A stretch of DNA of 64,000 bases from Thermoactinomyces daqus (GCF_000763315.1 NZ_JPST01000028.1:1-64000), one strand, 5' to 3'. Counted from the first letter of the stretch, positions 1-8,591 are shown. Notes: generated by a model not told the origin, from the sequence alone. Translations and numbers: made by a program.

Positions 1-21
1 TGGGGTTTGTCATCAATCTCA

Positions 22-47
22 GGCGAACGAGATGTTCGCCTTTTTCT
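22..47 (+). terminator. Rho-independent terminator of an upstream plus-strand gene
   Basis: A 7-bp perfect stem (GGCGAAC / GTTCGCC, 22-28 and 34-40) with a 5-base loop is followed by TTTTTCTT. It closes a transcript that enters from the left of the window; the gene itself lies outside. Confidence 0.7.
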
Positions 48-60
48 TATGGATTTTCAT

Positions 61-89
61 TTGACTTAAAATAAATCTTAGTCTTAAAT
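61..89 (+). promoter_or_regulatory. Candidate sigma-A promoter for the small membrane protein and iolW-like gene
   Basis: TTGACT (61-66), a 17-base spacer and TTAAAT (84-89) sit about 40 bases before the first start codon and just after the incoming terminator. The -35 matches 5 of 6 consensus bases and the -10 matches 4 of 6. Inferred from sequence only. Confidence 0.45.
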
Positions 90-130
90 TAAAGGGTAAT
101 TGTCATTTGTTGCGGAGGAAGGTATCTTTT

Positions 131-358
131 ATGCTTATCAAAATCATGGTTGGCATTGTCTTGGCCTTTCTCATCTGGAAACTGTTAAAAGTAACCTTGA
201 AAACCGCTTTCTGGTTGCTCATACTTGGATTGATCGTACTGGTCCTTTCCCCTGGTCACCTTTTTCTCGTCGAGGGACTTGGCCTGCTGGTCCTCGGTTT
301 TTTGGGTGGCCTTCTCGTGCTGGCCATCATCGGCTTTTTCTTTTTTGAAAACAGTTAA
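131..358 (+). CDS. Small hydrophobic membrane protein of unknown function (75 aa)
   Basis: I do not recognise this protein. It is almost entirely hydrophobic: a first helix covers about residues 1-17 after a short MLIK start, followed by one or two further Leu/Ile/Val/Gly-rich helices with a short SPGH turn, ending FFFFENS. The ATG at 131 is preferred over the upstream in-frame codon at 107 because GGAGGAAGG (112-120) lies about ten bases before it, while the earlier codon has no ribosome site. The oxidoreductase gene follows 28 bases downstream on the same strand, so the two are probably co-transcribed. The protein is likely inserted in the cytoplasmic membrane; no function can be inferred from context. 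Confidence 0.6.
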   Translation: MLIKIMVGIVLAFLIWKLLKVTLKTAFWLLILGLIVLVLSPGHLFLVEGLGLLVLGFLGGLLVLAIIGFFFFENS

Positions 359-386
359 CACTTATACAGAAACGGAGGAACATCTG

Positions 387-1436
387 ATGCAAATTCGTGT
401 CGGACTGATCGGCTTTGGTTTATCCGGCTCCACCTTTCACGCCCCGTTAATCGGACACGTGGAAAATCTCGAATTGGCAGCCGTCGTTTCTTCCGATCCC
501 GCCAAGGTGCACGCGCGTTATCCCGATGTAAAAGTCGTTCCGGATACAGAAGCACTTTTGAAGATGAAAGAGATTGACATCGTGGTTATCTCCAGCCCCA
601 ATCTCACTCACTTTGATTACGCGAAGAAGGCGATTGAAGCGGGCAAACACGTCGTGGTCGAAAAGCCGTTTACCGTCACATCAAGTGAAGCGGACCAACT
701 TATTCAGTTAGCCGAAGAAAAGGGCGTGATCCTGACCGTCTACCATAATCGCCGCTGGGATAACGATTTCCTGACCATCAAAAAAATCCTCGATCAACAA
801 TTACTCGGTCGTTTGTCCACTTTTGAATCCCATTACGACCGCTATCGCCCGACCGTCCGCCGTCGCTGGAAAGAGCAAAACCTGCCCGGATCCGGTGTGC
901 TATATGACCTGGGCTCACATCTCATTGACCAGGCCCTTCTCTTGTTTGGAAAACCGCAAACGATTTGGGCCGATTTACGTGCTGAGCGGGAAGGAACGGA
1001 GTCTGTCGATTATTTTCATCTGGTGCTGGGATATCCCGAACTGCGCGTCATTTTGCACTCCGGTTCTCTCGTTCGCGAAGCGGGACCCCGGTTTATCCTG
1101 CACGGGGACAAAGGAAGTTTCATAAAATACGGGCTCGACCCGCAGGAAGAGCAGCTTAAAGCCGGTTTGCTGCCGGATGAACCCGGTTTTGGTGAAGATG
1201 AAGCGAAATCTTACGGGCAGATTCACACAACAATCGGCTCTCTTCAGACAAAAGGACGAATCCAAACCATACCCGGGCGTTATGTTTCCTTTTATGAACA
1301 ATTGGCCGAAGCCGTCCGCAACGGCACAAAACCGCCCGTGGCGGCAGAGGAAGCACGCGATGTGATTCGCATGATCGAATATGCGATGCAAAGTGCCCAG
1401 GAGCAGCGGACCATTACACTGAACGGCCACCGCTGA
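387..1436 (+). CDS. iolW: NAD(P)-dependent inositol dehydrogenase-like oxidoreductase, Gfo/Idh/MocA family (IolW-like)
   Basis: A 349-aa cytoplasmic oxidoreductase. The N-terminal Rossmann fold shows GFGLSG (residues 9-14) and the family EKP motif (92-94), whose Lys is catalytic. The C-terminal alpha/beta domain carries the Asp/His pair in YDLGSHLIDQ (D174, H178). The HNRRWDNDFLTIKK segment and the overall layout closely resemble B. subtilis IolW, an NADP-dependent scyllo-inositol dehydrogenase that interconverts scyllo-inosose and scyllo-inositol. The start at 387 is set by GGAGGAA eight bases upstream; a longer in-frame extension back to 279 overlaps the preceding gene and has no ribosome site. 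No other inositol genes are nearby, so the exact substrate is less certain than the family. Confidence 0.85.
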   Translation: MQIRVGLIGFGLSGSTFHAPLIGHVENLELAAVVSSDPAKVHARYPDVKVVPDTEALLKMKEIDIVVISSPNLTHFDYAKKAIEAGKHVVVEKPFTVTSSEADQLIQLAEEKGVILTVYHNRRWDNDFLTIKKILDQQLLGRLSTFESHYDRYRPTVRRRWKEQNLPGSGVLYDLGSHLIDQALLLFGKPQTIWADLRAEREGTESVDYFHLVLGYPELRVILHSGSLVREAGPRFILHGDKGSFIKYGLDPQEEQLKAGLLPDEPGFGEDEAKSYGQIHTTIGSLQTKGRIQTIPGRYVSFYEQLAEAVRNGTKPPVAAEEARDVIRMIEYAMQSAQEQRTITLNGHR

Positions 1437-1517
1437 CCATATCCCCCATCCGCAATGAGTACCTCTCACAGCGGGACGTATCAGGGAAATCTCATCGTTT
1501 CCCCTCCGATTTCCGGC

Positions 1518-1567
1518 AAATGCCAAGTTCCCCTCTTCGTCGGGGAGCTTGGCATTTCTCACCTTTT
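1518..1567 (+). terminator. Terminator after the iolW-like gene
   Basis: A long hairpin pairs 1518-1533 with 1541-1556 (AAATGCCAAG with CTTGGCATTT, plus an inner CCCC/GGGG) and is followed by a short pyrimidine-rich tail. It lies 80 bases after the stop codon. The U-tract is weak but the stem is very stable. Confidence 0.6.
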
Positions 1568-1626
1568 TGGACTAACCTCTTTTTTTCCGCATAAAATGAA
1601 CCATACCGGATATTGGAGGAATGGAA

Positions 1627-1965
1627 ATGGATAAACGGATTTCTTTCAGGCCAATCATCTTCGGCACGGTTGTGGCAATCAATTTGATGCTGCTTGCTCT
1701 TGTCATCGGCAAAAAATCCGTTATCATTCAGGAAGCGGTTCCGTCACTTGCCCCGGCGTCAAAACAGGCGATCACGATCAGTTACGAAATGGAAAAAATC
1801 GGGTCGCGCAAAGTTCCCGCTGCCTCAGATACCGGCAAAGGATACTGGATTGTCGAACACTACCGCCAATTTGAATGTCACTATGACAGAAAAAACGGAC
1901 ACTTGCTTTATAAAAGCCCGACGAATAACGACACCTATCTTCGTTACTGGCAACCGGCCAAGTAA
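1627..1965 (+). CDS. Small single-pass membrane protein of unknown function (112 aa)
   Basis: Not recognised. After MDKRISFRP comes one hydrophobic segment (roughly residues 8-27), then a polar, probably extracytoplasmic domain of about 80 residues with one Cys and many Tyr and Lys. GGAGG at 1615-1619 lies directly against an ATG at 1621 but seven bases before the ATG at 1627, so 1627 is the better start. It follows the terminator of the iolW-like gene and is convergent with ku, with one base between the two stop codons. Confidence 0.55.
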   Translation: MDKRISFRPIIFGTVVAINLMLLALVIGKKSVIIQEAVPSLAPASKQAITISYEMEKIGSRKVPAASDTGKGYWIVEHYRQFECHYDRKNGHLLYKSPTNNDTYLRYWQPAK

Positions 1966-1966
1966 T

Positions 1967-2788
1967 TCAGGAGGTCGCCTTCTTTTTCGCCCGGGTTCCC
2001 TTTCTCTTTCCTTTTCCTTTCCCCGAAGCGGCAGCCAGACTGGCTTGCAGCGCTTCCATCAAATCGACCACTTTCTCCGGTCTTCCGGCCGGCGCTTCCA
2101 CTGTATCCTCCTCCCCGATTTTCTTTTCGATCATTTCCTCCAGCGCGGTCCGGTAATCGTCTTTGTATTTTTCGGGATCAAATGGCGTAGACAGTTGCTC
2201 GATCAATTGTACAGCCATCTTCAATTCCTTTTCCGGCAGCTCGCTTTCAGCCGGAATGTAAGGGATTTGCTTATAATCACGCACTTCATCCGGATAAAAA
2301 ATGGTTTCCATCACCAGGCTCTCCCCGTAAACGCGAATGACAGCCATCGATTGTTTCGAGCGAATTGTCACTTTGGCCACCCCGATTTTGCCTGACTCCT
2401 TTAAAGCCTGCCTGAGAAGGGCATATGCCCGGTTATTTTCATCCTGCGCTCCGAGATAGTACGATTTGGCAAAATAAATCGGGTCAATCTCTTTTAACTC
2501 CACAAAATCGATAATCTCAATGGCCCGGTTGGCATCGGGCGCCAGCGCCTTCAAGTCATCATCTTCCAGGATGACATATTTCCCTTTGGAATACTCCACC
2601 CCTTTGACAACTTCATCCCACGAAACTTCCCGCTTGCAGTGCGGACAGGTGCGCACCATCTTGACCGGCGTCTGGCACTCTTTATGCAAATAGCGAAAGC
2701 GAATATCCTTGTCCTCCGTCGCCGCATACATCTTCACCGGAATATTCACCAGGCCAAAACTGATCGATCCTTTCCATATCGTGTGCAT
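1967..2788 (-). CDS. ku: Ku DNA end-binding protein (non-homologous end joining)
   Basis: Bacterial Ku binds DNA double-strand ends as a homodimer and recruits the ligase LigD. The protein starts MHTIWKGSISFGLVNIPVKMY, the Ku beta-barrel signature, and keeps the CPHCKREV segment and the usual length (273 aa). The extreme C-terminus is a Lys/Arg/Gly-rich basic tail (from about residue 250), a known variable part of bacterial Ku that aids DNA binding. The start is supported by GAGGTGA seven bases upstream. In B. subtilis Ku (YkoV) is sporulation-linked, protecting dormant spores from strand breaks. No ligD lies next to it here; the ligase must be encoded elsewhere. Confidence 0.95.
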   Translation of the reverse strand: MHTIWKGSISFGLVNIPVKMYAATEDKDIRFRYLHKECQTPVKMVRTCPHCKREVSWDEVVKGVEYSKGKYVILEDDDLKALAPDANRAIEIIDFVELKEIDPIYFAKSYYLGAQDENNRAYALLRQALKESGKIGVAKVTIRSKQSMAVIRVYGESLVMETIFYPDEVRDYKQIPYIPAESELPEKELKMAVQLIEQLSTPFDPEKYKDDYRTALEEMIEKKIGEEDTVEAPAGRPEKVVDLMEALQASLAAASGKGKGKRKGTRAKKKATS

Positions 2789-2799
2789 CGTTTATCACC

Positions 2800-4176
2800 T
2801 CAGCTTTTGGAAATCAGCTGCCCCCAACAAGATCGAGTCAAATCAGGCCTTCCCTCCATCAAGTGGCATACTCCTTCATAAAAGAGGGGATCTTTCCAGT
2901 TCGGAGCAAGCTTCTGTGCCGTTTTAAAATGGCTGATCGCTTCGCCGGAATGTCCCATCTCCAGTGTCGCCCGCCCTTTCTGATAATAGCCCATCGCTTG
3001 CAGAGCCGTTTGTTCATGCGTAATCAGCTGGTCTGCGATGCTGGCGGCTTGCCGGAAGTCACCGGTATGCGTCGACAGATGGGAACGAACCGCCAACCAC
3101 TTGGGCTGTTCCGCCACCTTTGCCGGCAAACGGCTCACCGCCGATCTCGCCTGCTTCAACTCTCCCTGGCTGATGGAGATCCATACATAGGCAAAAAGCA
3201 GATCCGGATGGTCCGGGAACAAACTCAACCCTTTTTTTAACCATAACAGGGATTCGCTTTCCCGTTTAAGCGTCCACAAATTCCAAGCAATCCCGTAATA
3301 GGCTTCCGGTTTTTTCGGGTCGGATGACAATAACCTTTTATACCACTCCATCGCCTGGGCCGGCTGCCCCATCTCCTCATAATCATGGGCGATCGATTCC
3401 ATGATTCGGGGAAGTTTCGCTTTTTCATAGGAAGCCAGCCGCCAGAAGGAAACACTCCCCCACTCCTGATGGTGGCGGTAACAGCTGGATAAATAATACA
3501 TCGATTCCCAATCATCCTCATTGAGCGACAGAGCATGATAAAAATAAGGGATCGCTTCATGGTATTCCTCAAGCCGGTAATGACAGGCTCCAAGATTAAA
3601 CCAGGCATCCGCGTGATCCGGAAGCATGGAAACCACCTTGGAAAATTCGCGAATCGCCTGACGATCATTTCCTTCTTTCACCAAAATGCAGCCCAGCATG
3701 TGCCTGGCAAACCCGATAAATGTCTCATGCGCAGCGGTTTTGGCCACCAATTCAAACTGACGGCGCGCTTCATCCAAATTCTCCTCCTGAAAATGGGTAA
3801 GCCCCAGATAAAGCCGGCCTAAAAGGAAATCAGGTTCGAGTTCGATCACTTCCTGAAACAACCGCTTGGCTTTCGCGTACATCGTCAGGCCGTAGTAACC
3901 CTGCCCCTGGCGAAATTGGCGAACAGCGGATTCATCGAGCCAAATCTCTTCATCAATCTCTGTTTCGTCACTCCCCAGATCAGGGTGGTCATGCAGCAGT
4001 TGTCTGATCTCCTCCTCAACAAGCGCCCATGTTTCCAGCAGTTGATCACAAGATTGTTTGATTTGCAAAAACCTCTGCCGCCATTTCGTTTTTTCGGCCA
4101 ATGAACAGTTTGGATACTTTAACTTGATCTCTTCCAAAGCATTGTGCACTAAATCTTGCCATTGTTGGTGAAACAT
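2800..4176 (-). CDS. Tetratricopeptide repeat protein (458 aa)
   Basis: A cytoplasmic protein made mostly of TPR helices. After an N-terminal alpha-helical region (about 1-95) come repeats recognisable from residue 100 on, such as AVRQFRQGQGYYGLTMYAKA, ADAWFNLGACHYRLEEYHEA and PEAYYGIAWNLW, and further ones up to about residue 440. TPRs are protein-protein interaction scaffolds; no catalytic domain is visible. The start at 4176 has GGAGGG six bases upstream, whereas a 22-codon extension has none. B. subtilis YpiA is a similar-sized TPR protein upstream of ypiB, but synteny does not support that name here. It lies 11 bases upstream of ku on the same strand and may be co-transcribed with it. 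Confidence 0.8.
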   Translation of the reverse strand: MFHQQWQDLVHNALEEIKLKYPNCSLAEKTKWRQRFLQIKQSCDQLLETWALVEEEIRQLLHDHPDLGSDETEIDEEIWLDESAVRQFRQGQGYYGLTMYAKAKRLFQEVIELEPDFLLGRLYLGLTHFQEENLDEARRQFELVAKTAAHETFIGFARHMLGCILVKEGNDRQAIREFSKVVSMLPDHADAWFNLGACHYRLEEYHEAIPYFYHALSLNEDDWESMYYLSSCYRHHQEWGSVSFWRLASYEKAKLPRIMESIAHDYEEMGQPAQAMEWYKRLLSSDPKKPEAYYGIAWNLWTLKRESESLLWLKKGLSLFPDHPDLLFAYVWISISQGELKQARSAVSRLPAKVAEQPKWLAVRSHLSTHTGDFRQAASIADQLITHEQTALQAMGYYQKGRATLEMGHSGEAISHFKTAQKLAPNWKDPLFYEGVCHLMEGRPDLTRSCWGQLISKS

Positions 4177-4240
4177 CGTTCTTCCCTCCAGCCGGATATT
4201 CCCTATGTCATAGCGTATCTCTGCGGCACGGTTTCCATGC

Positions 4241-4287
4241 AAAAAATAAAAAAGCGGCCGATGGTTCCGGTGTCCATCGGTCGCTTC
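4241..4287 (-). terminator. Terminator of the panBCD operon
   Basis: Read on the minus strand, AGCGACCGATGG pairs with CCATCGGCCGCT (one mismatch) around a 9-base loop and is followed by TTTTTTATTTTTT. It lies about 25 bases after the panD stop. Confidence 0.85.
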
Positions 4288-4311
4288 TATTAAACTTCAC
4301 GGGAATGACTC

Positions 4312-4695
4312 TCAGAGGATCGCCCCGTGAACTTCTTCGCCAAGCATTTCCACAATCCGGTTTTGCTCATCCAGCAAAGCGATTTTCGGCTTGTGGGTGC
4401 GTGCCGTCTGCTCATCCATCATGGCATAGGACATGATGATCACCACATCACCCGGCTGCACCAGCCGCGCGGCCGCCCCGTTCAAACAAATCACTCCGCT
4501 GCCGCGCTCCCCGGGAATGACGTATGTTTCCAGCCGTTCACCGTTGTTGTTATTGACGACCTGCACTTTCTCGTTCGGCAAAATATCCACTCGTTCCAAA
4601 ATCTCCTCATCAATCGTAATGCTTCCGACATAATTGAGATTGGCTTCTGTTACCGTCGCCCGGTGGATTTTTGCCTTCATCAACGTACGCAACAT
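4312..4695 (-). CDS. panD: Aspartate 1-decarboxylase proenzyme
   Basis: Converts L-aspartate to beta-alanine for pantothenate synthesis. The proenzyme cleaves itself between Gly24 and Ser25 to create the pyruvoyl cofactor; with the start chosen here (127 aa) the conserved YVGSITID segment puts that Gly-Ser pair at exactly 24-25. A second ATG three bases upstream (4698) is equally close to the GGGAGGA ribosome site and would add one Met. Last gene of panB-panC-panD: it begins a few bases after the panC stop, so translation is likely coupled. A terminator follows. Confidence 0.95.
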   Translation of the reverse strand: MLRTLMKAKIHRATVTEANLNYVGSITIDEEILERVDILPNEKVQVVNNNNGERLETYVIPGERGSGVICLNGAAARLVQPGDVVIIMSYAMMDEQTARTHKPKIALLDEQNRIVEMLGEEVHGAIL

Positions 4696-4699
4696 CATC

Positions 4700-5557
4700 T
4701 TAATCCTCCCTGCCACCAATCAACAAGTTATCGATCAATCGCGTCGCCCCAAACTTCACCGCCACGGCCACGATCACGCGTTGCCCTTCCCAGCGGAAAA
4801 AAGGTTCCAGATCCGGGTAGGTTAAGGCTTCGACATAATCGATCTCCGCCAGCGGCATGGTGGAAATGCGCCGGCGCACGTATTCCTTAATCTCTTCCGC
4901 GTGTTCCAGTTCCCCGTGTTTCAATTTCTCCTCCGCTTCACGCAGGGACCGGCTCAGAATCAGCGCCTGTTCTCTTTCCGTCTCAGACAAATAAACATTG
5001 CGCGAACTGAGCGCCAAGCCATCCGCTTCGCGCACAATCGGGCATGGAACGATGGTGACCGGAAAGTGCAAATCTTGCACCATTCGTTCAATCACGGCCA
5101 CTTGTTGGGCATCTTTTAACCCGAAATAGGCGCGATCCGGCCCGACGATATTGAACAATTTGGCCACGACGGTTGCCACCCCGTCAAAATGGCCCGGTCG
5201 GGAAGCACCGCACAGCGGTTCACTCACTTTCCTTACCTGAACGGTAGTCAGGGTTCCCTCCCCATACATTTCATCTACCGAGGGATAAAAGAGAACATCA
5301 ACCCCCGCCTGGCGGGCCAATGCGGCATCGCGTTCCAGATCGCGCGGATACCGGTCAAAATCTTCACCGGGTCCGAATTGTAAAGGATTGACAAAGATCG
5401 ACATTACGACCGTTTGGCACTCCTGCTTTGCCCGTCGCACAAGACTGAGATGCCCTTCATGCAAATAGCCCATGGTCGGAACGAAACCGATTTCCCTATT
5501 GATTCTGAGCGGCTTCAAGTACTGTCGTAATTCTGCAGCTGTTTCTACGATTTTCAT
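4700..5557 (-). CDS. panC: Pantothenate synthetase (pantoate-beta-alanine ligase)
   Basis: ATP-dependent condensation of pantoate with beta-alanine through a pantoyl-adenylate, in the cytoplasm. The nucleotidyltransferase HxGH motif is seen as LHEGHLSL (H33 to H36) after FVPTMGY, and the second ATP motif as LSSRNVYLS near residue 185. Length 285 aa is normal. The start codon overlaps the panB stop as ATGA, the classic arrangement for translational coupling, with an AAGGAG inside the end of panB. Confidence 0.97.
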   Translation of the reverse strand: MKIVETAAELRQYLKPLRINREIGFVPTMGYLHEGHLSLVRRAKQECQTVVMSIFVNPLQFGPGEDFDRYPRDLERDAALARQAGVDVLFYPSVDEMYGEGTLTTVQVRKVSEPLCGASRPGHFDGVATVVAKLFNIVGPDRAYFGLKDAQQVAVIERMVQDLHFPVTIVPCPIVREADGLALSSRNVYLSETEREQALILSRSLREAEEKLKHGELEHAEEIKEYVRRRISTMPLAEIDYVEALTYPDLEPFFRWEGQRVIVAVAVKFGATRLIDNLLIGGRED

Positions 5558-6423
5558 TTGCCATAAACTCCTTTTTGATTGCCATACAATTGTCCAGCCA
5601 ACTCCGCCCCCAGATGCGTCGCATGCTTCTCTTCGGGGAAACGGCGGGTTTTTACCTCATGAACATAATCGCTGACCCCTTTGAGCATCAATTGCCCGGT
5701 TTGCTGATACACTTTTACGAAGGATGGATGCCAATCGCCGGACATAGCAAGGACATCATGCCAGACAAGAACCTGACCGTCGCAGTAGCGGCCGGCTCCA
5801 ATTCCGATGGTCGGAATGGATAATTGTTCCGTGATGCATTGCCCGAGCTCTTCCGGCACACATTCGAGCACCAGCGCAAATGCCCCCGCCTCTTCCAGCC
5901 GCTTGGCTTCCTCGACAAGCTGCCCGGCGGCTTGCAGCGTTTTTCCCTGAATCACATATCCTCCCAACTGGTTGACCGTCTGCGGGGTTAAGCCCAAATG
6001 CCCCATCACCGGAATGCCTGCTGCCGTCAACGCCCGCACATTCACCAAAATCTCAGAGCCGCCTTCCATTTTGACACCATAAGCCCCGCCTTCTTGCATT
6101 AATTTGGCCGCAGCTTTGATTACCTCATCTTTGGACAGATGGGCCAAGGCAAACGGGAGATCGGCAATCACCATCGTCCGTTTTGTCGCTCGCGTCACGG
6201 CTTTTGTATGGTGTAACATATCGGCGAGGGTGACCGGAATGGTCGAATCATATCCCAACACGACCATCCCCAGGGAATCTCCGACCAAAATCACGTCAGC
6301 CCCGGCTTGTTCGGCAAGTTTGGCCGAAGGATAATCATAGGCCGTAATCATGGCAATCGGCTCTTTCTCGCGCTTCATCTTCACGAGCGCTCTGGTCGTC
6401 ACTTTTTTTGGCTTATCGCTCAT
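5554..6423 (-). CDS. panB: 3-methyl-2-oxobutanoate hydroxymethyltransferase
   Basis: First committed step of pantothenate synthesis: transfer of a hydroxymethyl group from methylene-tetrahydrofolate to alpha-ketoisovalerate to give ketopantoate. The TIM-barrel signature segments TAYDYPSAKL, LVGDSLGMVVLGYD and KMEGG are all present, including the Mg-binding Asp residues. Start at 6423 (289 aa) follows GGGAGGAT by eight bases; a 21-residue in-frame extension has no ribosome site. Heads panBCD. A hairpin plus T-run 37 bases upstream of the start could attenuate the operon. Confidence 0.96.
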   Translation of the reverse strand: MSDKPKKVTTRALVKMKREKEPIAMITAYDYPSAKLAEQAGADVILVGDSLGMVVLGYDSTIPVTLADMLHHTKAVTRATKRTMVIADLPFALAHLSKDEVIKAAAKLMQEGGAYGVKMEGGSEILVNVRALTAAGIPVMGHLGLTPQTVNQLGGYVIQGKTLQAAGQLVEEAKRLEEAGAFALVLECVPEELGQCITEQLSIPTIGIGAGRYCDGQVLVWHDVLAMSGDWHPSFVKVYQQTGQLMLKGVSDYVHEVKTRRFPEEKHATHLGAELAGQLYGNQKGVYGK

Positions 6424-6459
6424 GCAGGTATCCTCCCTTTTCTCAGGGCCCTTGGGAGA

Positions 6460-6501
6460 AGAAAAAGAAAACGCCCGTTTTGGCATTCACGGGACCAAAA
6501 C
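6460..6501 (-). terminator. Terminator-like hairpin in the panB leader (candidate attenuator)
   Basis: On the minus strand GTTTTGG (6501-6495) can pair with CCAAAAC (6483-6477), or CCCGT (6493-6489) with ACGGG (6478-6474); the two hairpins overlap and exclude each other. CGTTTTCTTTTTC follows directly. No minus-strand gene ends close upstream, so the structure most likely acts on the panBCD transcript itself. Confidence 0.5.
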
Positions 6502-6665
6502 AGACGTGAGGTTGCTAAATCGGGTTCCCTCTGTCTCCGTCCCAACGGCTCGAAGCAGATCCATACAGATAAAAAAATGTACGCAAGGAGATGAAGTGCA
6601 GCTCCTCTCCGGATGCCGCCTCTCCCCACTTATAAATTAACGAAAAACAAGGCAAATTGCAATTT

Positions 6666-6692
6666 CCTCCGCTAAAGAGCGAGGATTTTTTC
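6666..6692 (+). terminator. Orphan plus-strand terminator-like hairpin
   Basis: CCTC-C-GCT pairs with AGC-GAGG (one bulged C) around a 4-base loop and is followed by ATTTTTTCTTT. No plus-strand gene lies upstream within the preceding 4 kb, so the transcript it would end is unknown. Confidence 0.45.
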
Positions 6693-6801
6693 TTTGAAAA
6701 TGCATCGGCAGGTACGGGATTGTGCGTGATAAGTCAACAAGTTATCCGTAAAATTTTTGCATCGGTGGAGTATTTAAACAGCGATTCCTGAAAACTCAGC
6801 A

Positions 6802-6831
6802 TTGTTACAGAAATTAATACAGATATATTAT
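6802..6831 (+). promoter_or_regulatory. Candidate sigma-A promoter of the M1 peptidase gene
   Basis: TTGTTA (6802-6807), an 18-base spacer and TATTAT (6826-6831) in a strongly A/T-rich stretch, about 80 bases before the start codon. Confidence 0.4.
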
Positions 6832-6910
6832 AAAATTTATAATTATTTCGAAAGGAAAATTTTATTTTATGTCAAAATAATTAAAGAAAACTTACATCAG
6901 GAGGCGGGTT

Positions 6911-8422
6911 ATGAGCTGGAAAAAATCGATTCGCCGATCTGTGCAATGGGCGAGTGTGCTGACGATTTTGCTTGGAACCGCTGTAAGTCCGACTTTTGCC
7001 CATGCCGAATCAGTTGTGCCAAACCGGGTGCCGGGAGCTTATCAAACGCCGAATCAGCCGCTGTCGCAATCCCTGCTGCAAGCAAAGGACCCGGCAACCA
7101 CCAAAAAGCCTGAGAAAAAAGGCGTATTGGGCCCAATTCATCCACGCTACGAGATGAATGTCAATTATGATTCAAAGGCACATCAAATCAACGGAACCAT
7201 GAAAGTCCAATTTACCAACAATCTCAAACAAGATCTGACCGAGCTGTATTTCAACCTCTGGGGAAATGCCGCAGTTTTTAAAGAAAACGGCGGTGGCATC
7301 GATGTTCAAAATGTGAAAGTGAACGGCAAAAAAGCCAGGTACGAGGTAAGAGATACCTCCTTACATCTGCAGGGGTTTTCTTTGAAAGCAAACAAAAAAG
7401 CTTCCGTTGAAATGGATTTTACAGTCTCTGTTCCGGAAGGACAGGATCGTTTCGGCTGGTCCGGGACCACCGTCTCCCTTGGCAACTGGTTTCCGATCCT
7501 CGTTGTTTATGACGATGAAGGGTGGAATGTCGATCCCTATTTCCCATATGGTGAAAGTTTCTATTCTTTGACCGGTGATTTTGATGTGACTGTAACCACC
7601 GACAAGTCACAGGTGATCGCTGCCACAGGGACGGAAAAAGGCCGGCCGAAAATCGTCGGAAACCAGGCTGTCCACCATTATGTGGCCAAAAATGTCCGCG
7701 ATTTTGCGATGGAAATGGACCCAACCTATCATGTCAAGTCAGGGATGGCCGGAAATACCAAAGTAAACGTGTACTTCACGGACAAACAGGCCAAATTTGC
7801 CGATGCGATGTTGGAATCAGGCATTGACAGCCTCAAACTCTACAGCGAAAAATTCGGGAAATACCCGTGGCCGGAACTGGATGTAGTCAGTATGGAAGGC
7901 TGGTTCGGAGGGATGGAATATCCACAGCTTGTGATGATTTCCATTACGGACAACAGCACCGTGGACAGGGTGAAATCGGTGGTCGCCCATGAAAACGGCC
8001 ATCAATGGTTCTACGGGATCATCGGCGACAACGAATATGATGAACCTTGGCTGGACGAGTCGTTTGCCACATTCTCGGCCGCTTTGTACGACGGAACCTT
8101 GGACAGCCTGACCGCAGAACCTTTGGAAGATCCTTCCTATCACCTGTCATCCAAAGTTTCCGATTTCACGGCCCGCGGGGATGAAGGAGTGGATGCTTAT
8201 TATTACATGATTTACTCCTACGGTGCCCGCACGTTAAATGACCTGCGAAAAGAACTGGGCGATGAACAATTCTACCGCTCCATGCAGGCTTATTTCAAAG
8301 AGAAAAAGTTCGGGGTGACAACGACTGCGGATTTCATCCGGATCATGGAGCAGACAAGCGGACGTGATCTCTCCGGATTCTTCGCGGATCATCGGGTATA
8401 TCTATCCGATCAGGAAAATTGA
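6911..8422 (+). CDS. Secreted M1-family zinc metallopeptidase
   Basis: Predicted exported aminopeptidase-type metallopeptidase (503 aa). A Sec signal peptide is clear: basic KKSIRR, a hydrophobic core to about residue 25, then a cleavage site after AHA at 30-32. The N-terminal beta domain covers roughly 75-275. The gluzincin core follows: GGMEYP (333-338, the M1 exopeptidase motif), HENGH (360-364) and the third zinc ligand E383 in WLDESFA, with the canonical 18-residue gap. The C-terminal helical domain is short, as in compact bacterial M1 enzymes. AGGAGGCG lies eight bases before the ATG. It sits alone on the plus strand between panB and the lic operon, an insertion relative to B. subtilis. 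Likely role: peptide scavenging; substrate not deducible. Confidence 0.88.
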   Translation: MSWKKSIRRSVQWASVLTILLGTAVSPTFAHAESVVPNRVPGAYQTPNQPLSQSLLQAKDPATTKKPEKKGVLGPIHPRYEMNVNYDSKAHQINGTMKVQFTNNLKQDLTELYFNLWGNAAVFKENGGGIDVQNVKVNGKKARYEVRDTSLHLQGFSLKANKKASVEMDFTVSVPEGQDRFGWSGTTVSLGNWFPILVVYDDEGWNVDPYFPYGESFYSLTGDFDVTVTTDKSQVIAATGTEKGRPKIVGNQAVHHYVAKNVRDFAMEMDPTYHVKSGMAGNTKVNVYFTDKQAKFADAMLESGIDSLKLYSEKFGKYPWPELDVVSMEGWFGGMEYPQLVMISITDNSTVDRVKSVVAHENGHQWFYGIIGDNEYDEPWLDESFATFSAALYDGTLDSLTAEPLEDPSYHLSSKVSDFTARGDEGVDAYYYMIYSYGARTLNDLRKELGDEQFYRSMQAYFKEKKFGVTTTADFIRIMEQTSGRDLSGFFADHRVYLSDQEN

Positions 8423-8443
8423 CCCGATCGCCGTACAGCAAAA

Positions 8444-8482
8444 TGAGAGAGGGGCACTCATCCCCTCTCTCATTCTTTCTTC
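8444..8482 (+). terminator. Terminator between the M1 peptidase gene and licH
   Basis: A perfect 13-bp stem, AATGAGAGAGGGG (8444-8456) with CCCCTCTCTCATT (8464-8476), followed by CTTTCTTCC. It lies between convergent genes and may act in both directions, though the T-run is better on the plus strand. Confidence 0.75.
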
Positions 8483-8591
8483 CGGCCAATGCGATTCCTC
8501 CCCGGAGCTGTGCCGGAAATCTCTCCATGACTGACACATTGCTGACCGTATAACGCCCGGTTTTCTGTCCCCGTCGGTACATTTTGCAAAT

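Larger units (their letters stand above)
6424..6910. other. Gene-free divergent region between panB and the M1 peptidase gene
   Basis: About 490 bases with no convincing gene. It holds a minus-strand terminator-like hairpin close to panB (6460-6501), a plus-strand terminator-like hairpin of unknown origin (6666-6692), an A/T-rich stretch (about 6760-6890) and a candidate plus-strand promoter (6802-6831) for the peptidase gene. Confidence 0.7.

Noticed and set aside
6460-6660. T-box riboswitch in the panB leader
   Set aside because: The conserved T-box antiterminator sequence (AGGGTGGNACCGCG) is absent, so only a generic attenuator is proposed.
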